Made by a program: the position numbers and the translations under genes
Notes under the pieces: model-generated
What the model was told of the DNA's origin: nothing
Databases searched by the model: none
Seen by the model: the letters and a program-made list of their open reading frames with translations, nothing else
Source: Pseudomonas sp. UBA1879
Lineage (GTDB): Bacteria > Pseudomonadota > Gammaproteobacteria > Pseudomonadales > Pseudomonadaceae
Direction of reading: 5' to 3'
NCBI RefSeq assembly: GCF_002338065.1
Contig: NZ_DDHJ01000004.1
Location: 201,943 to 265,942, forward strand
DNA length: 64,000 nucleotides
Part shown: in pieces, positions 34,301-42,792 of the stretch
Position numbering within the stretch: position 1 is the first letter of the stretch
Layout: every line of letters starts with the position of its first letter

Positions 34301-35738
34301 TGCCCCACCCTTCGACGATGAGCACCAACAGCGCTGGTGGCAGGCCGCCTATGATGAGGCGCAGCAAAATATCTACCTGACCGAAACCCGAGCGCAGCCC
34401 ATTCACCTTGAGGCGGCGCAAACCTGGCGGTTGGGATTGCCCTATCTGAGTCGGTCCAATGCCATGGTCGCGCTGACGTCCAGCGTCAGCGCCGACGACA
34501 TCAGTTACGAACGTTTCAGTGATGAAACGGGCTGGTTCGCTTCGTTGCCAAGGACCCTGGTGTCACTGAGCAAGCAGCGCTACCACAGCGCCGGAGAGGG
34601 TGAAGCGGGCTTTCAGGCGCTGGCCGATTACATCGAGCTCGCAGAACTGGATGAACATGCATTGACGGCTTACGAGCGCGTCATGACCTCCGACGAATTG
34701 ACCGCGAAACTGACGGAAATCGGTTATCAGAAGATGGCGTGCTTCCTGCCGGACGAGCCCCAGCGCATCCTGTGGTCCGTGAGACGAGGGTTCAACACCT
34801 ACGCCGGTGCCGAACGTTTTTACCGGGTGGAAGCCTTCAAACCCACGTTCAGCCACGGACTCAGCACCGTCGAATATGACCCGTACAGTTTGATGGTGAA
34901 ATCAGTGACAGCGCCTGACGGTTGCGTGACCTCGGCGACCTACAGCTACCGGGCCATGCAGCCTGTCAAAATCATCGACCCCAATCGCAACGCCCAAGAG
35001 GCGCTGTATGACGGGTTCGGCGTCCCTCGAGTGACGAGTTTCTATGGCACCGAGTTGGGCGAGGAGGTCGGGTTTCAATCGCTGGTCGATGCCGTTCTGG
35101 AGGACGCGAAACCGGGAGATGCCATCAAACATCCGTCGTCGATTGACTTCGCAACGGCCCATTATTACGACGCGTTCAGTTGGACCCATGACAAGGTGCC
35201 GGTTCACAGCCTGACCCTGCAATGGGACCGCTACCCCGGCGACTCCGAGCGGCAGTTGCGCATGGCCCTCGTGTCTGTCGATGGCTTTGGTCGAGCCCTG
35301 CAAACCCGGCAGTTGGTCGAACCCGGTAAGGCCTATCAGGTGGTCGACGGGCAGCTGGGTCTTGGGGACGATGGCCACTTGGCCGAGGTCGAGGCCAATC
35401 CTCGCTGGCGCGTCAGCGAACGGGTCGATTACAACAACAAGGGTTTGGCGGTGAGGATTTATCGGCCTTACTTCACTAATACCGAACGCTATGTCGATGA
35501 CAGCAGCGTTCGCGAGCACTGGTATCACGACAAACAGTTCTACGACCCGCTCGGCCGCCCGACCATCACCATGACTGCAAAAGGCTGGATGCGCCGGATC
35601 ACTTACGAGGGCTGGTACACCATCAACGAGGATGAGAACGACACGGCCGAAGAGGTCAACGCCTGGAGAGAGGAGCAGGGGCTGCCGTTGCTGGACGACG
35701 GCTCGCCGCGCAAACGGAAAAATCAGTTTCCGTGGTGA
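31383..35738 (+). CDS. Tc toxin complex TcB-type (TcaC/TcdB/SpvB-like) shell protein
   Basis: A 1451-aa TcB subunit. Order: SpvB-like N-terminus (about 10-330; APSLPKGGGAIQSIG and the LRLGYQSSVGNGLFGLGWQM region), FG-GAP/beta-propeller repeats (about 460-690; LADLTGDGRLDWIVG, LADMDGSGAVDLVYL) that dock onto the TcA pore, TcdB middle N- and C-parts (about 690-1050), and YD-type strands to the end. In Tc systems TcB and TccC build the hollow cocoon that holds the toxin tip. It is transcribed away from the TccC gene at 27-30 kb. No TcA gene is present in this window. The start follows an AAGGGAGC site. Confidence 0.92.
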   Translation: MADQEQYVSVSAPSLPKGGGAIQSIGKGWGAVGAMGAASMEIPLPITTGRGHAPALRLGYQSSVGNGLFGLGWQMNVGSVSRRASKGVPMYTDKDIMLGPDADVLLADRDASGALVETTVDTYGGLTLDHTYQVVLYVARAEGAFARIEHWRHESDPAGFWLIHRADGTLAMYGRQPESRLCDPADPTRVAEWLLEETMNPIGEHVLYEYKPEDSEGLVDDTTPGPGRNFSAQRYLSRVRYGNFKAHPDLYLWQPQQLADLQWHFELIVDYGERTFANDTLAYAEDKAWEGRADFHSSFGYGFELGNLRFAHYVLMFHHFPDELGADTPSLVSALKFNYVDLQQGAKVLASVESLAWGERIVPALSRRPPVMFAYQDFNVATGVFSPFDALPDLDDGEPYQWVDLYGEGLPGVLYQADKVWLYCEPERDSEGTDPDAVQYGPPRELPSNPAADSKASVRQSLADLTGDGRLDWIVGQPGMLGFFTLNPDRTWADFAPFSAIPSEFFQPQGQLADLMGGGLQDLALIGPRSVRVYPSLRAGGFSRGQDVAHDAEGDTLPLSSDSSSELVAFCDIFGSGQQHLVRIRHDEVRVWANLGGGRFGKGQVFATLPYTYEDFDAGRIRLADMDGSGAVDLVYLTSTGFELFMNQSGNRFAQPFTQPWPEGVHYDQLCQVRIADLQGLGCSSLVLTVSHMAPKHWRFDYPSIKPYLLKSTQNGMGASGTITYRSSLQEWLDEKVELRAADLKVESGVPFALHVVVQQTQRDEVTGNELAQRFKFRQGYYDGHEREFRGFGLVCQIDSEVTQAAEQEEGFTAPVLTKTWYHSGRYPLRSITGFYEGDENAVALGSDLLTTFANSSDQVILSPTDSDRREMAQSLAGAVLRVEVFGLEGDTPHAVPYSVQSSRYLVRQLAAVSEHQPYARQLSLMLESIGYQYEGRADDPMCQRVINLKWDKYGVLTHGAGVNVARRKSPDDAPPFDDEHQQRWWQAAYDEAQQNIYLTETRAQPIHLEAAQTWRLGLPYLSRSNAMVALTSSVSADDISYERFSDETGWFASLPRTLVSLSKQRYHSAGEGEAGFQALADYIELAELDEHALTAYERVMTSDELTAKLTEIGYQKMACFLPDEPQRILWSVRRGFNTYAGAERFYRVEAFKPTFSHGLSTVEYDPYSLMVKSVTAPDGCVTSATYSYRAMQPVKIIDPNRNAQEALYDGFGVPRVTSFYGTELGEEVGFQSLVDAVLEDAKPGDAIKHPSSIDFATAHYYDAFSWTHDKVPVHSLTLQWDRYPGDSERQLRMALVSVDGFGRALQTRQLVEPGKAYQVVDGQLGLGDDGHLAEVEANPRWRVSERVDYNNKGLAVRIYRPYFTNTERYVDDSSVREHWYHDKQFYDPLGRPTITMTAKGWMRRITYEGWYTINEDENDTAEEVNAWREEQGLPLLDDGSPRKRKNQFPW

Positions 35739-35752
35739 GCTGTCCAGAAACG

Positions 35753-35782
35753 AAAAAGCCCGGCACGCAGGCCGGGCTTTTC
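35753..35782. terminator. Bidirectional terminator between the TcB gene and fumA
   Basis: AAAAAGCCCGGC pairs with GCCGGGCTTTT around ACGCAG. T runs lie on both strands, serving the convergent TcB and fumarase genes. Confidence 0.88.
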
Positions 35783-35801
35783 GTTGTAGCAGGTGGAGCG
35801 C

Positions 35802-37325
35802 TTACTGCACTTCGACCGCCAGGCTTTCACTGATCTTCTTCTGCCAAATCGCAGGACCGGTGATGTGCACCGACTCGCCTTTGCTGTCGACCGCGACAGT
35901 GACCGGCATGTCTTTGACCTCGAACTCGTAGATCGCTTCCATGCCCAGTTCCGGGAAGGCCAGCACTTGCGACTTCTTGATCGCCTGGGCGACGAGGTAA
36001 GCAGCACCGCCGACAGCCATCAGGTACACCGCTTTGTTGTCCTTGATCGCGTCGATGGCGGTCGGACCGCGCTCGGATTTGCCGATCATGCCCAACAGGC
36101 CGGTTTGCTCAAGGATCTGGCGGGTGAACTTGTCCATACGGGTGGCGGTGGTAGGACCGGCTGGGCCGACCACTTCGTCACCGACCGGATCGACCGGGCC
36201 GACGTAATAGATGAAGCGACCCTTGAGGTCCACCGGCAGGGTTTCGCCCTTGTTCAGCATCTCGACCATGCGTTTGTGCGCCGCATCGCGACCAGTGAGC
36301 ATTTTGCCGTTCAGCAGCACGGTTTCACCCGGCTTCCAGCTCTGCACATCTTCAGGCGTCAGGGTGTCGAGGTTGACGCGACGGGCAGACGGGCCGGCTT
36401 CCCAGACGATTTCCGGATAGGCGTCCAGCGGTGGCGCCTCCAGCGACGCTGGGCCGGAACCGTCGAGCACGAAATGGGCATGACGGGTGGCGGCGCAGTT
36501 CGGAATCATACAGACCGGCAGGGACGCTGCGTGGGTCGGGTAATCCATGATCTTGACGTCGAGGACGGTGGTCAGACCACCCAGCCCTTGGGCGCCGATG
36601 CCCAGTTGGTTGACCTTCTCGAACAGTTCCAGACGCATCTCTTCCAGACGGTTCGACGGGCCGCGAGCCTTCAGCTCATGGATGTCGATGGATTCCATCA
36701 GCACTTCCTTGGCCATGACCGCTGCCTTCTCGGCGGTGCCGCCGATGCCGATGCCGAGCATGCCAGGCGGGCACCAGCCAGCGCCCATGGTCGGCACGGT
36801 TTTCAGCACCCAGTCGACGATTGAATCGGACGGGTTGAGCATCGCCATTTTCGATTTGTTTTCCGAGCCGCCGCCTTTGGCCGCCACGTCCACTTCCACG
36901 GTGTTACCCGGAACGATGGAGTAATGGATGACGGCCGGAGTGTTGTCTTTGGTGTTTTTGCGAGCACCGGCCGGGTCGGCGAGGATCGAAGCACGCAGGA
37001 CGTTTTCCGGCAGGTTGTAAGCCCGACGCACGCCTTCGTTGATCATGTCGTCGAGGCTCATGGTGGCGCCATCCCAGCGCACGTCCATACCCACGCGTAC
37101 AAACACGGTCACGATGCCGGTGTCTTGGCAGATCGGACGATGGCCGGTGGCGCACATGCGCGAGTTGATGAGGATTTGAGCCATGGAGTCGCGCGCGGCG
37201 GGCGACTCTTCGCGCAGGTAGGCCTCATGCATCGCCTGAATGAAATCGACGGGGTGGTAATAGGAGATGAACTGCAGCGCGTCGGCGACGCTCTGAATCA
37301 GGTCATCCTGCTTGATCACGGTCAT
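35802..37325 (-). CDS. fumA: Class I (4Fe-4S) fumarate hydratase
   Basis: A 507-aa iron-sulfur fumarase interconverting fumarate and malate in the TCA cycle; it includes both the TtdA-like alpha and TtdB-like beta regions in one chain. Cluster cysteines are expected in RPICQDTGIV (about 105), GWCPPGMLG (about 225) and VCMIPNCAATRH (about 315). The substrate-binding SENKSKMAM and GPTTATRMD segments are also seen. The start at 37325 follows GAGGAGAA. It is a core gene lying between accessory Tc genes, at the PAO1 position. Confidence 0.95.
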   Translation of the reverse strand: MTVIKQDDLIQSVADALQFISYYHPVDFIQAMHEAYLREESPAARDSMAQILINSRMCATGHRPICQDTGIVTVFVRVGMDVRWDGATMSLDDMINEGVRRAYNLPENVLRASILADPAGARKNTKDNTPAVIHYSIVPGNTVEVDVAAKGGGSENKSKMAMLNPSDSIVDWVLKTVPTMGAGWCPPGMLGIGIGGTAEKAAVMAKEVLMESIDIHELKARGPSNRLEEMRLELFEKVNQLGIGAQGLGGLTTVLDVKIMDYPTHAASLPVCMIPNCAATRHAHFVLDGSGPASLEAPPLDAYPEIVWEAGPSARRVNLDTLTPEDVQSWKPGETVLLNGKMLTGRDAAHKRMVEMLNKGETLPVDLKGRFIYYVGPVDPVGDEVVGPAGPTTATRMDKFTRQILEQTGLLGMIGKSERGPTAIDAIKDNKAVYLMAVGGAAYLVAQAIKKSQVLAFPELGMEAIYEFEVKDMPVTVAVDSKGESVHITGPAIWQKKISESLAVEVQ

Positions 37326-37503
37326 GGGTGTTCTCCTCGAATCAGGCGGGAACAGGTGTAGGGCGGTTTGCGCAACAAACACGGACTTGCATGCAAACGG
37401 CCATTGGCTCGGTTGCCGCTCAGGCGCTGCGGCAGGAAAAAGGCGCGGCAGTATACCGCGTGACACTCGGCGCGACACCCTGTCGCAGGGTAAACATCGG
37501 ACA

Positions 37504-37531
37504 AGCGTGCCGGGCGGCGGCCCGGCACGCT
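37504..37531 (-). terminator. GC-rich hairpin after the split-RHS toxin gene
   Basis: AGCGTGCCGGGC and GCCCGGCACGCT form a perfect 12-bp stem with a 4-base loop, 33 bp after the toxin stop on the minus strand. The T tract is weak, so termination is likely but not certain. The rest of the 238-bp gap to fumA holds no gene. Confidence 0.6.
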
Positions 37532-37563
37532 CTGAACGGCCTGAAGGATCGAGGACACTTCCG

Positions 37564-40005
37564 TCAAATGGCAGTGATCCTGCCATCAGGATGAAAAATC
37601 TTCGCAGTTGCCTCCCTGAAGGTGGTTTTCCAGGCTTTAAAGGGATTGCCCGTGGCGCGCAGCCGCTCCAGGTACGGGATAGCTTCGAGGGGGGTATTGG
37701 CTGCGTTACCCGCCATCTGCAGGTTCGTGAAGCCGCGGACGTAGGTTTTCTGGACGAATCCCTGAACAGGGCGGCCCAGCTCTCGGGCCATTTCCATCGC
37801 CGCACCATTCTTACCGCTCCAGCAGGAAAGCAGGACAAAGGTTTCGTTCGACGGGTAGTTCATGGCTTGCAGCCGTGGCGCGATGAAATCCCTGGCAATG
37901 TCAGCGGCGCGGGCCACCTTGCCATCCGGTCCCATCAACAGTGCCCGTACCGGATCGCCATGGGTCAGCAGCGCGGCCTGATTCGTGCCGCGATACGTTT
38001 CGATGAAACCGACGTCGACCGCTCTCGAGGTCCCTTGATAGATCAATTCGCTGTTGCCCAGACGGTGCGGCTTCGGCGAGGACCAGCCGCGCTTGATATC
38101 CATCGCGCGTTGCTGTGATCCCGCGCGCCTCAGACTGTGCATCTTCATGCCAATCCCTGCGCCGGCCAGGCCCGTCACCAGCGAAATGCCGCCGAGAATG
38201 CCGGCTGCCGATCCTTCATGACCGCTGATTTCCAGCGCCAGACTTGCCGCGCCGGTCGTGAGGGAAACCACATCGAGCACGGCCGCCGCCAGGCAGGCGA
38301 TTTGCGCGCTGCTCAATGTCGAGGTGGCACTGAACAGTGCAGCCGCCGCAGGAAGCGCCGCCTGCAAACCCGGAATGAGTGCAATCGCCGACAGCGCCAG
38401 GCCTGTGCCTGCGACTGCGTAACTCACCCAACTGTGTCCGTCAGGGTCGATCCGGTTGACCGGGTCACCTGCACAATAGGCGTAAGGGTTGATGCCGCCT
38501 CGACCGAACGGGCTTTCGTTGTCAGGCGCAAGAAAGCACATCAAGACAGGGTCGTACGGGCGATGGCCGCCGGGGAGGTACCAGCCCGTCAAAGGCTCGC
38601 GCCTCTCGCCGGTAAAGCCGAAAGGCGCCCGCCCTTCATTTGCGCCGCACGCTCCGTGGGCGGTGTAACCCAGCGTACGAACGGCGCTGTCGGCTTCCAG
38701 GCGTACGCTGCCTTGACCGTCGGTGCCGATCAGAACCGAGTCGCGCACCCCTTTGGTCACTCTGCTCAATGCGAACATGGCACCGTCGTCTCCGATGCGC
38801 TGCAGGCTGTCATCGCCCGTCTGCTCGTGCGTGAGCTGATCGGCGCTGTAGAAGCTGCGGGTCAGCAATCCGTCGATGATGCGGTCGACCAGTCGGCCTT
38901 TGGCGTCGTAGCGATAGGTGCAGGCACGACCCTCAAGGCTGACTTCGGTGAGGCGACCCTGTGTGTCCCATTTCATGCTGCGACCCAGACTATCGCTTGA
39001 AACGCGGCCACTGTCGTCGTACGTCAGCGTCACCTCGGCTGGCCAGGTCTCGTGGGTATGAGTCACCTTCACCACTTTCGTCGGATCACCTTCGGCATAA
39101 CTGAAAGACGCTTCGTCCCGAGTGCCGTCGACGAAGGTATTGACTACCGTTTCGTAGCCGTTCAGCGCGTTGAAGGTGAAGACTTGCTCGACGATGCGGT
39201 TCCCGTAAGGATCCTCCTGGGCCGCGTCTTTGTTGGCGGTGTAATGCACCAGCCGGTTTCGGGCGTCGTAGGCGAACGTCTCTTCCCCTTGCTGCTCGCC
39301 GTGGGTCCAGGTTCGTGTAGTGATCTGATCGTGGGCCGAATAACCCAAGGTCTGCGTGACGGTCCGAGGTGATTCATCCCCTTCGTCCGGGCCGAGCGTG
39401 ACGACGAAAGTTCGGCTGTGTTCGCGGCCCAGAGAGTCGTAGGTCAGGGAGGTCGTCAGTGTGCGTTGGCTGTCGCGGTCCGTCACCTCTATCGCGGCCA
39501 GGCGCGAGAGTGCGTCGTACGTATAGCGGGTTTCGACGCTACCCACACGTGTTTGCTGCACCCGCCCGGCACTGTCGAATTCGCGACGATGGGGGATGCC
39601 CTGCGCGTCATCGAAACCTTGCAGCAGGCCCGAGAGCGAATATTTCCAGTGCGTGGTGTGAGTCGTGTCATCGACCGTCCACTCGTCTCGCAGCGCTTGT
39701 CCGGAGGGGGTGTAGGCGAACGACTGAACGCCGAGTTCGCCGGTGGCCGTGGCCAGTTGGCCAATGTCCGCTTGATAGGTCATGCGCACAGGCGTTTCGT
39801 CCTGACCCTCGACACTCAACAGTTGATGATTCAAATGGCGTTCGTAAGCGAAGGCCACTGTGCGGCCATCGGCAAGGGTATTGCCTGCAGGGGCGAGTTG
39901 CCCGTTGACGTAATGAAAGCGGGTTGTATGCCCGCCAACCTCCACAGAGAGCTGGCGGCCCAGTCCGTCGTAGGTCTGCCGACCGATGATCATGGGTGTG
40001 TTCAT
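37564..40005 (-). CDS. Split-RHS C-terminal half with caspase-like His/Cys toxin tip
   Basis: An 813-aa protein that starts directly in YD repeats (RQTYDGLGRQLSVEVGG) and lacks the SpvB-like head of full RHS/Tc proteins; its upstream partner supplies more repeats. The RHS core ends at NPYAYCAGDPVNRIDPDG (about 523). The tip (524-813) has a hydrophobic segment (about 526-620), which may aid membrane passage, followed by a domain with a strand ending LLTHG (His682) and a later strand LLSCWSG (Cys728). That His-Gly/Ser-Cys order is the clan CD (caspase/RTX-CPD-like) catalytic pattern. The start at 40005 is preferred over an earlier in-frame one at 40041. Activity is a prediction. Confidence 0.8.
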   Translation of the reverse strand: MNTPMIIGRQTYDGLGRQLSVEVGGHTTRFHYVNGQLAPAGNTLADGRTVAFAYERHLNHQLLSVEGQDETPVRMTYQADIGQLATATGELGVQSFAYTPSGQALRDEWTVDDTTHTTHWKYSLSGLLQGFDDAQGIPHRREFDSAGRVQQTRVGSVETRYTYDALSRLAAIEVTDRDSQRTLTTSLTYDSLGREHSRTFVVTLGPDEGDESPRTVTQTLGYSAHDQITTRTWTHGEQQGEETFAYDARNRLVHYTANKDAAQEDPYGNRIVEQVFTFNALNGYETVVNTFVDGTRDEASFSYAEGDPTKVVKVTHTHETWPAEVTLTYDDSGRVSSDSLGRSMKWDTQGRLTEVSLEGRACTYRYDAKGRLVDRIIDGLLTRSFYSADQLTHEQTGDDSLQRIGDDGAMFALSRVTKGVRDSVLIGTDGQGSVRLEADSAVRTLGYTAHGACGANEGRAPFGFTGERREPLTGWYLPGGHRPYDPVLMCFLAPDNESPFGRGGINPYAYCAGDPVNRIDPDGHSWVSYAVAGTGLALSAIALIPGLQAALPAAAALFSATSTLSSAQIACLAAAVLDVVSLTTGAASLALEISGHEGSAAGILGGISLVTGLAGAGIGMKMHSLRRAGSQQRAMDIKRGWSSPKPHRLGNSELIYQGTSRAVDVGFIETYRGTNQAALLTHGDPVRALLMGPDGKVARAADIARDFIAPRLQAMNYPSNETFVLLSCWSGKNGAAMEMARELGRPVQGFVQKTYVRGFTNLQMAGNAANTPLEAIPYLERLRATGNPFKAWKTTFREATAKIFHPDGRITAI

Positions 40006-40080
40006 GGTTTCCGATCCTTGGAAGTGTGCGGGGCAGGGCATGCCGATACCTCCCCGACTGAACGTGAATGGACGGGTGGC

Positions 40081-42696
40081 TTAGTCGGCCCGCGCTTCAG
40101 GCGATGTCACCGCGATCGACTCGGGATGTTGATCGTCGCTGTGTTGCGCGTAGGTCCAGTTGATGACAGTGCCGTCTGGAAGCTGCTGTTCGACAGTGCG
40201 CCCGTAGAAGTCGAGGCGTTGAGCGGTGACGCGAGCGTCTTCATCCGGACCGTGGGTCCTGGTTTCGATGACACGGTCCAACCCGTCTCGAGTCCATTCA
40301 ACGGTACGGATCAGGGTTTCCTCCGTGTCGTACAGCTGCTCCCGGATGATGCTACCCGCGGTGTTGAACAGGCTGACGGTGCTGGGCCCCCTCATGTCGC
40401 CATTCACTTGCCACTGTTTGACGGTCAGTTTTGCAGGACTGTGCTCAGTGCGGGTCTGCACGCCATCGGGTGTCGTGACGCAACGGGTCTGGCCCCAGTC
40501 GTCGTATTCGGTGGTCGTGGTGAGCGGCAGGGCCGTCACTGAGGCGGGATCGTCTTCGTCACGCAGCCAGTCAGTCTGCGTCTCGCGAATGATCCGGCCT
40601 TCGGGATCGAAAACCGTACGGGTGATTTCCCTGAACTCGCCCGGCGCATGGTCAATGTCTTCCAGCTCCACGCGGACGGTCCGCCCTTCGCCATCGAGCC
40701 ACTGACGACGGCGCTGGCCTGTGGCGTGGGTGTGTTCGATCATGACCGGGTTTTCTTCGCCCGCCCGCGCCGCCCGCGCTGCGTCGTCACCGACGTGATA
40801 CGTGGTCGTCCGGCTGGCTTGGTAGGGGCTGTCATCGGCAGTGATCACGCGTGTGACCCGGCCCAACGCGTCGTATTCATAACGGCTCAGCACGCCTGCC
40901 AGGCTACGGTCGCGGGTTATCTGTCCTGTCGTCAGCGAGCGCGCGCTGTCTTGGGTCTGGCGCACCGTTTCGGTGTTCTCGAAACCCATGATGCTGACGT
41001 GCGTGGACAGTTCGTCGTCCGTCAACGCATAACGGTAAGTGGTCGTGGTCGCCTTGTCATTGAGTTGAGTGACGCTGCGTTTCAGTCGCCCGTAGCCGAC
41101 GCCCTCGGAGACGTACGTTTGTACTGTGGTTTCCATCAGACGGGACTGGGTCTCGTCGTAAGTATGTTCAGACGCCACCAGTACAAGGGCCGGTTCGTTT
41201 TCAATGAGCGACGCAAGGGACCCGTAGGTATAAGTGGTGGACACTTCGCTGGCGCCGCCGAAGCTCCCGTCTTCCAGACGAGCAGGTGTCACACGTTTGC
41301 GCTTCAGATACCGGACTTTTCCTTGTGGGTTCGCAGGGCAGCCTTCCGCGCCTTCTGCGGGGTAAAACTCGCGATGTTCTTCAACGCCGGAGGGGGAGCG
41401 GCTGAACACCAGATTCCCGGCTTCATCGTAACGATACTGGGTCGTTTCGCTGCGCTGCGTACCTGTTTCGCTGCGGTCGATGTAAGTGACCGTTTGTTCG
41501 TGAGGAAGCTGACACCAGGTGGGCTGATCCGCCCAGCTCGTGTCCGGTTCAATGCCAAAGGTGTTCTGAGTGTGGACCTCACAGTGACCTCGTTTGACGA
41601 CTTCCGAGGTCAGCAAATGAAAGCGGTTCCAAGTGCGGGTAATGGTGGAAAGTGTTTTGCCCTGCGGATCCTGCCGGGTTTCAACCACTCCGTAATCGTA
41701 ATCCTGCTCGACTTCGTAAAGGTTGTCCCGGCCCTGTTTCCAATCGAACGCCTGTTCACTGCCGTAGCCCAGAAAATTGTGGGCGCTGGTCCACTCATAG
41801 GTGCGCGTCAGTTCAGTGTCGGGTGTTCCGGCCGAATGTTTCCACTCGACAACTCGAGGCAACACGGGGAACGGTGCGCCTTCTGGCAGTGAATGACCGA
41901 ATTCCCCGGTGCCCCAGGTCACGGCATCCGAGGCGCCCAAGGGGCTGGTCAGGACAGTGGGCAGCAGCAGGTGATGCTCGTCGTCCAGTTCATGGCGGTC
42001 ATACGTCACGCTGAAAGGCGTATCGATACCTGGCAAGTAAACATCGCTCAGCGTGTCATTGGCCAGTTGCACACGCAGGGTTCTGGCTGCGGCCCCCGGT
42101 ACGACGAACCGGACTTCGCCTTCGTCGCTTTCGACCTGCAGCAACGTGCGGGATTCGTCCCGAATGCTCTCGAGCATGAAGTCGTCGTTGGCGAACGCCG
42201 CCCATTCCAGGAACAGACGGCGGCCTTCCGAGCTTCGGATTTCGCTGACCAGATAGCGAGCGCTGTCTTGTTGTTGCGTCAGTATTTCCGTCTGACCGGA
42301 GGTGTGATCGATTCGAAAGACCGTGTCGCTTTGACAGGTGACGACCATGGCTTTCAGCTTAGCGTCGAACAGCACCAATTCCTGGCCTTCCGACAGGTCG
42401 GAGGCGTCCATATCGATGGCGAAGCTCTCGCCAGACGACAAACGCAAGGACGGTGCCTCCTGATGCAGATTGATTTCACTGAGGTCCAGAGACCAGCCGA
42501 AACCGAAGCCCCGGTTGCGGGTTGAACCCAATAGGCTGAACGAGAGGGTAGGTGAGAGCGCTGGCCCCGCAAGGTTGTTGGCGGGAATGAGCGGAAGCTG
42601 GAATGCCAGGGTGAACTGACCGGTGCGCGCGTCGACGCCGGTCTTGATGAAATCCATGAAATTGGTGGCTTGAGTATGAAGGGTGTCTACAGACAT
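40081..42696 (-). CDS. Split-RHS N-terminal half (RHS-repeat shell protein without toxin tip)
   Basis: An 871-aa RHS-repeat protein. The head (about 1-300) matches the TcB/SpvB-like start seen in Pseudomonas RHS proteins (FIKTGVDARTGQFTLAFQLP, NRGFGFGWSLDLSEI), followed by YD repeats (YEYDALGRVTRV, TTEYDDWGQTRCV and others) right to the C-terminus. No RHS core and no toxin domain are present, so it cannot work alone as a polymorphic toxin. It ends 75 bp before the tip-bearing gene, and the two together (about 1,680 aa) have the content of one shell. The start is set by MSVDTLHTQATNFMDF. Confidence 0.82.
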   Translation of the reverse strand: MSVDTLHTQATNFMDFIKTGVDARTGQFTLAFQLPLIPANNLAGPALSPTLSFSLLGSTRNRGFGFGWSLDLSEINLHQEAPSLRLSSGESFAIDMDASDLSEGQELVLFDAKLKAMVVTCQSDTVFRIDHTSGQTEILTQQQDSARYLVSEIRSSEGRRLFLEWAAFANDDFMLESIRDESRTLLQVESDEGEVRFVVPGAAARTLRVQLANDTLSDVYLPGIDTPFSVTYDRHELDDEHHLLLPTVLTSPLGASDAVTWGTGEFGHSLPEGAPFPVLPRVVEWKHSAGTPDTELTRTYEWTSAHNFLGYGSEQAFDWKQGRDNLYEVEQDYDYGVVETRQDPQGKTLSTITRTWNRFHLLTSEVVKRGHCEVHTQNTFGIEPDTSWADQPTWCQLPHEQTVTYIDRSETGTQRSETTQYRYDEAGNLVFSRSPSGVEEHREFYPAEGAEGCPANPQGKVRYLKRKRVTPARLEDGSFGGASEVSTTYTYGSLASLIENEPALVLVASEHTYDETQSRLMETTVQTYVSEGVGYGRLKRSVTQLNDKATTTTYRYALTDDELSTHVSIMGFENTETVRQTQDSARSLTTGQITRDRSLAGVLSRYEYDALGRVTRVITADDSPYQASRTTTYHVGDDAARAARAGEENPVMIEHTHATGQRRRQWLDGEGRTVRVELEDIDHAPGEFREITRTVFDPEGRIIRETQTDWLRDEDDPASVTALPLTTTTEYDDWGQTRCVTTPDGVQTRTEHSPAKLTVKQWQVNGDMRGPSTVSLFNTAGSIIREQLYDTEETLIRTVEWTRDGLDRVIETRTHGPDEDARVTAQRLDFYGRTVEQQLPDGTVINWTYAQHSDDQHPESIAVTSPEARAD

Positions 42697-42792
42697 GTTC
42701 TCGTCACTCTTTGAAAGGGGCACGTGAGTCAGGCGTGCGTGCCTAACGACAGCGTGATCGAAAGGCACGCACGAAGGGTGAGCGCTGAACGG

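Noticed and set aside
40648..41892. Plus-strand open frame (414 codons) opposite the split-RHS shell gene
   Set aside because: Antisense shadow of RHS repeats; Gly/Val/Phe-rich text without domain.
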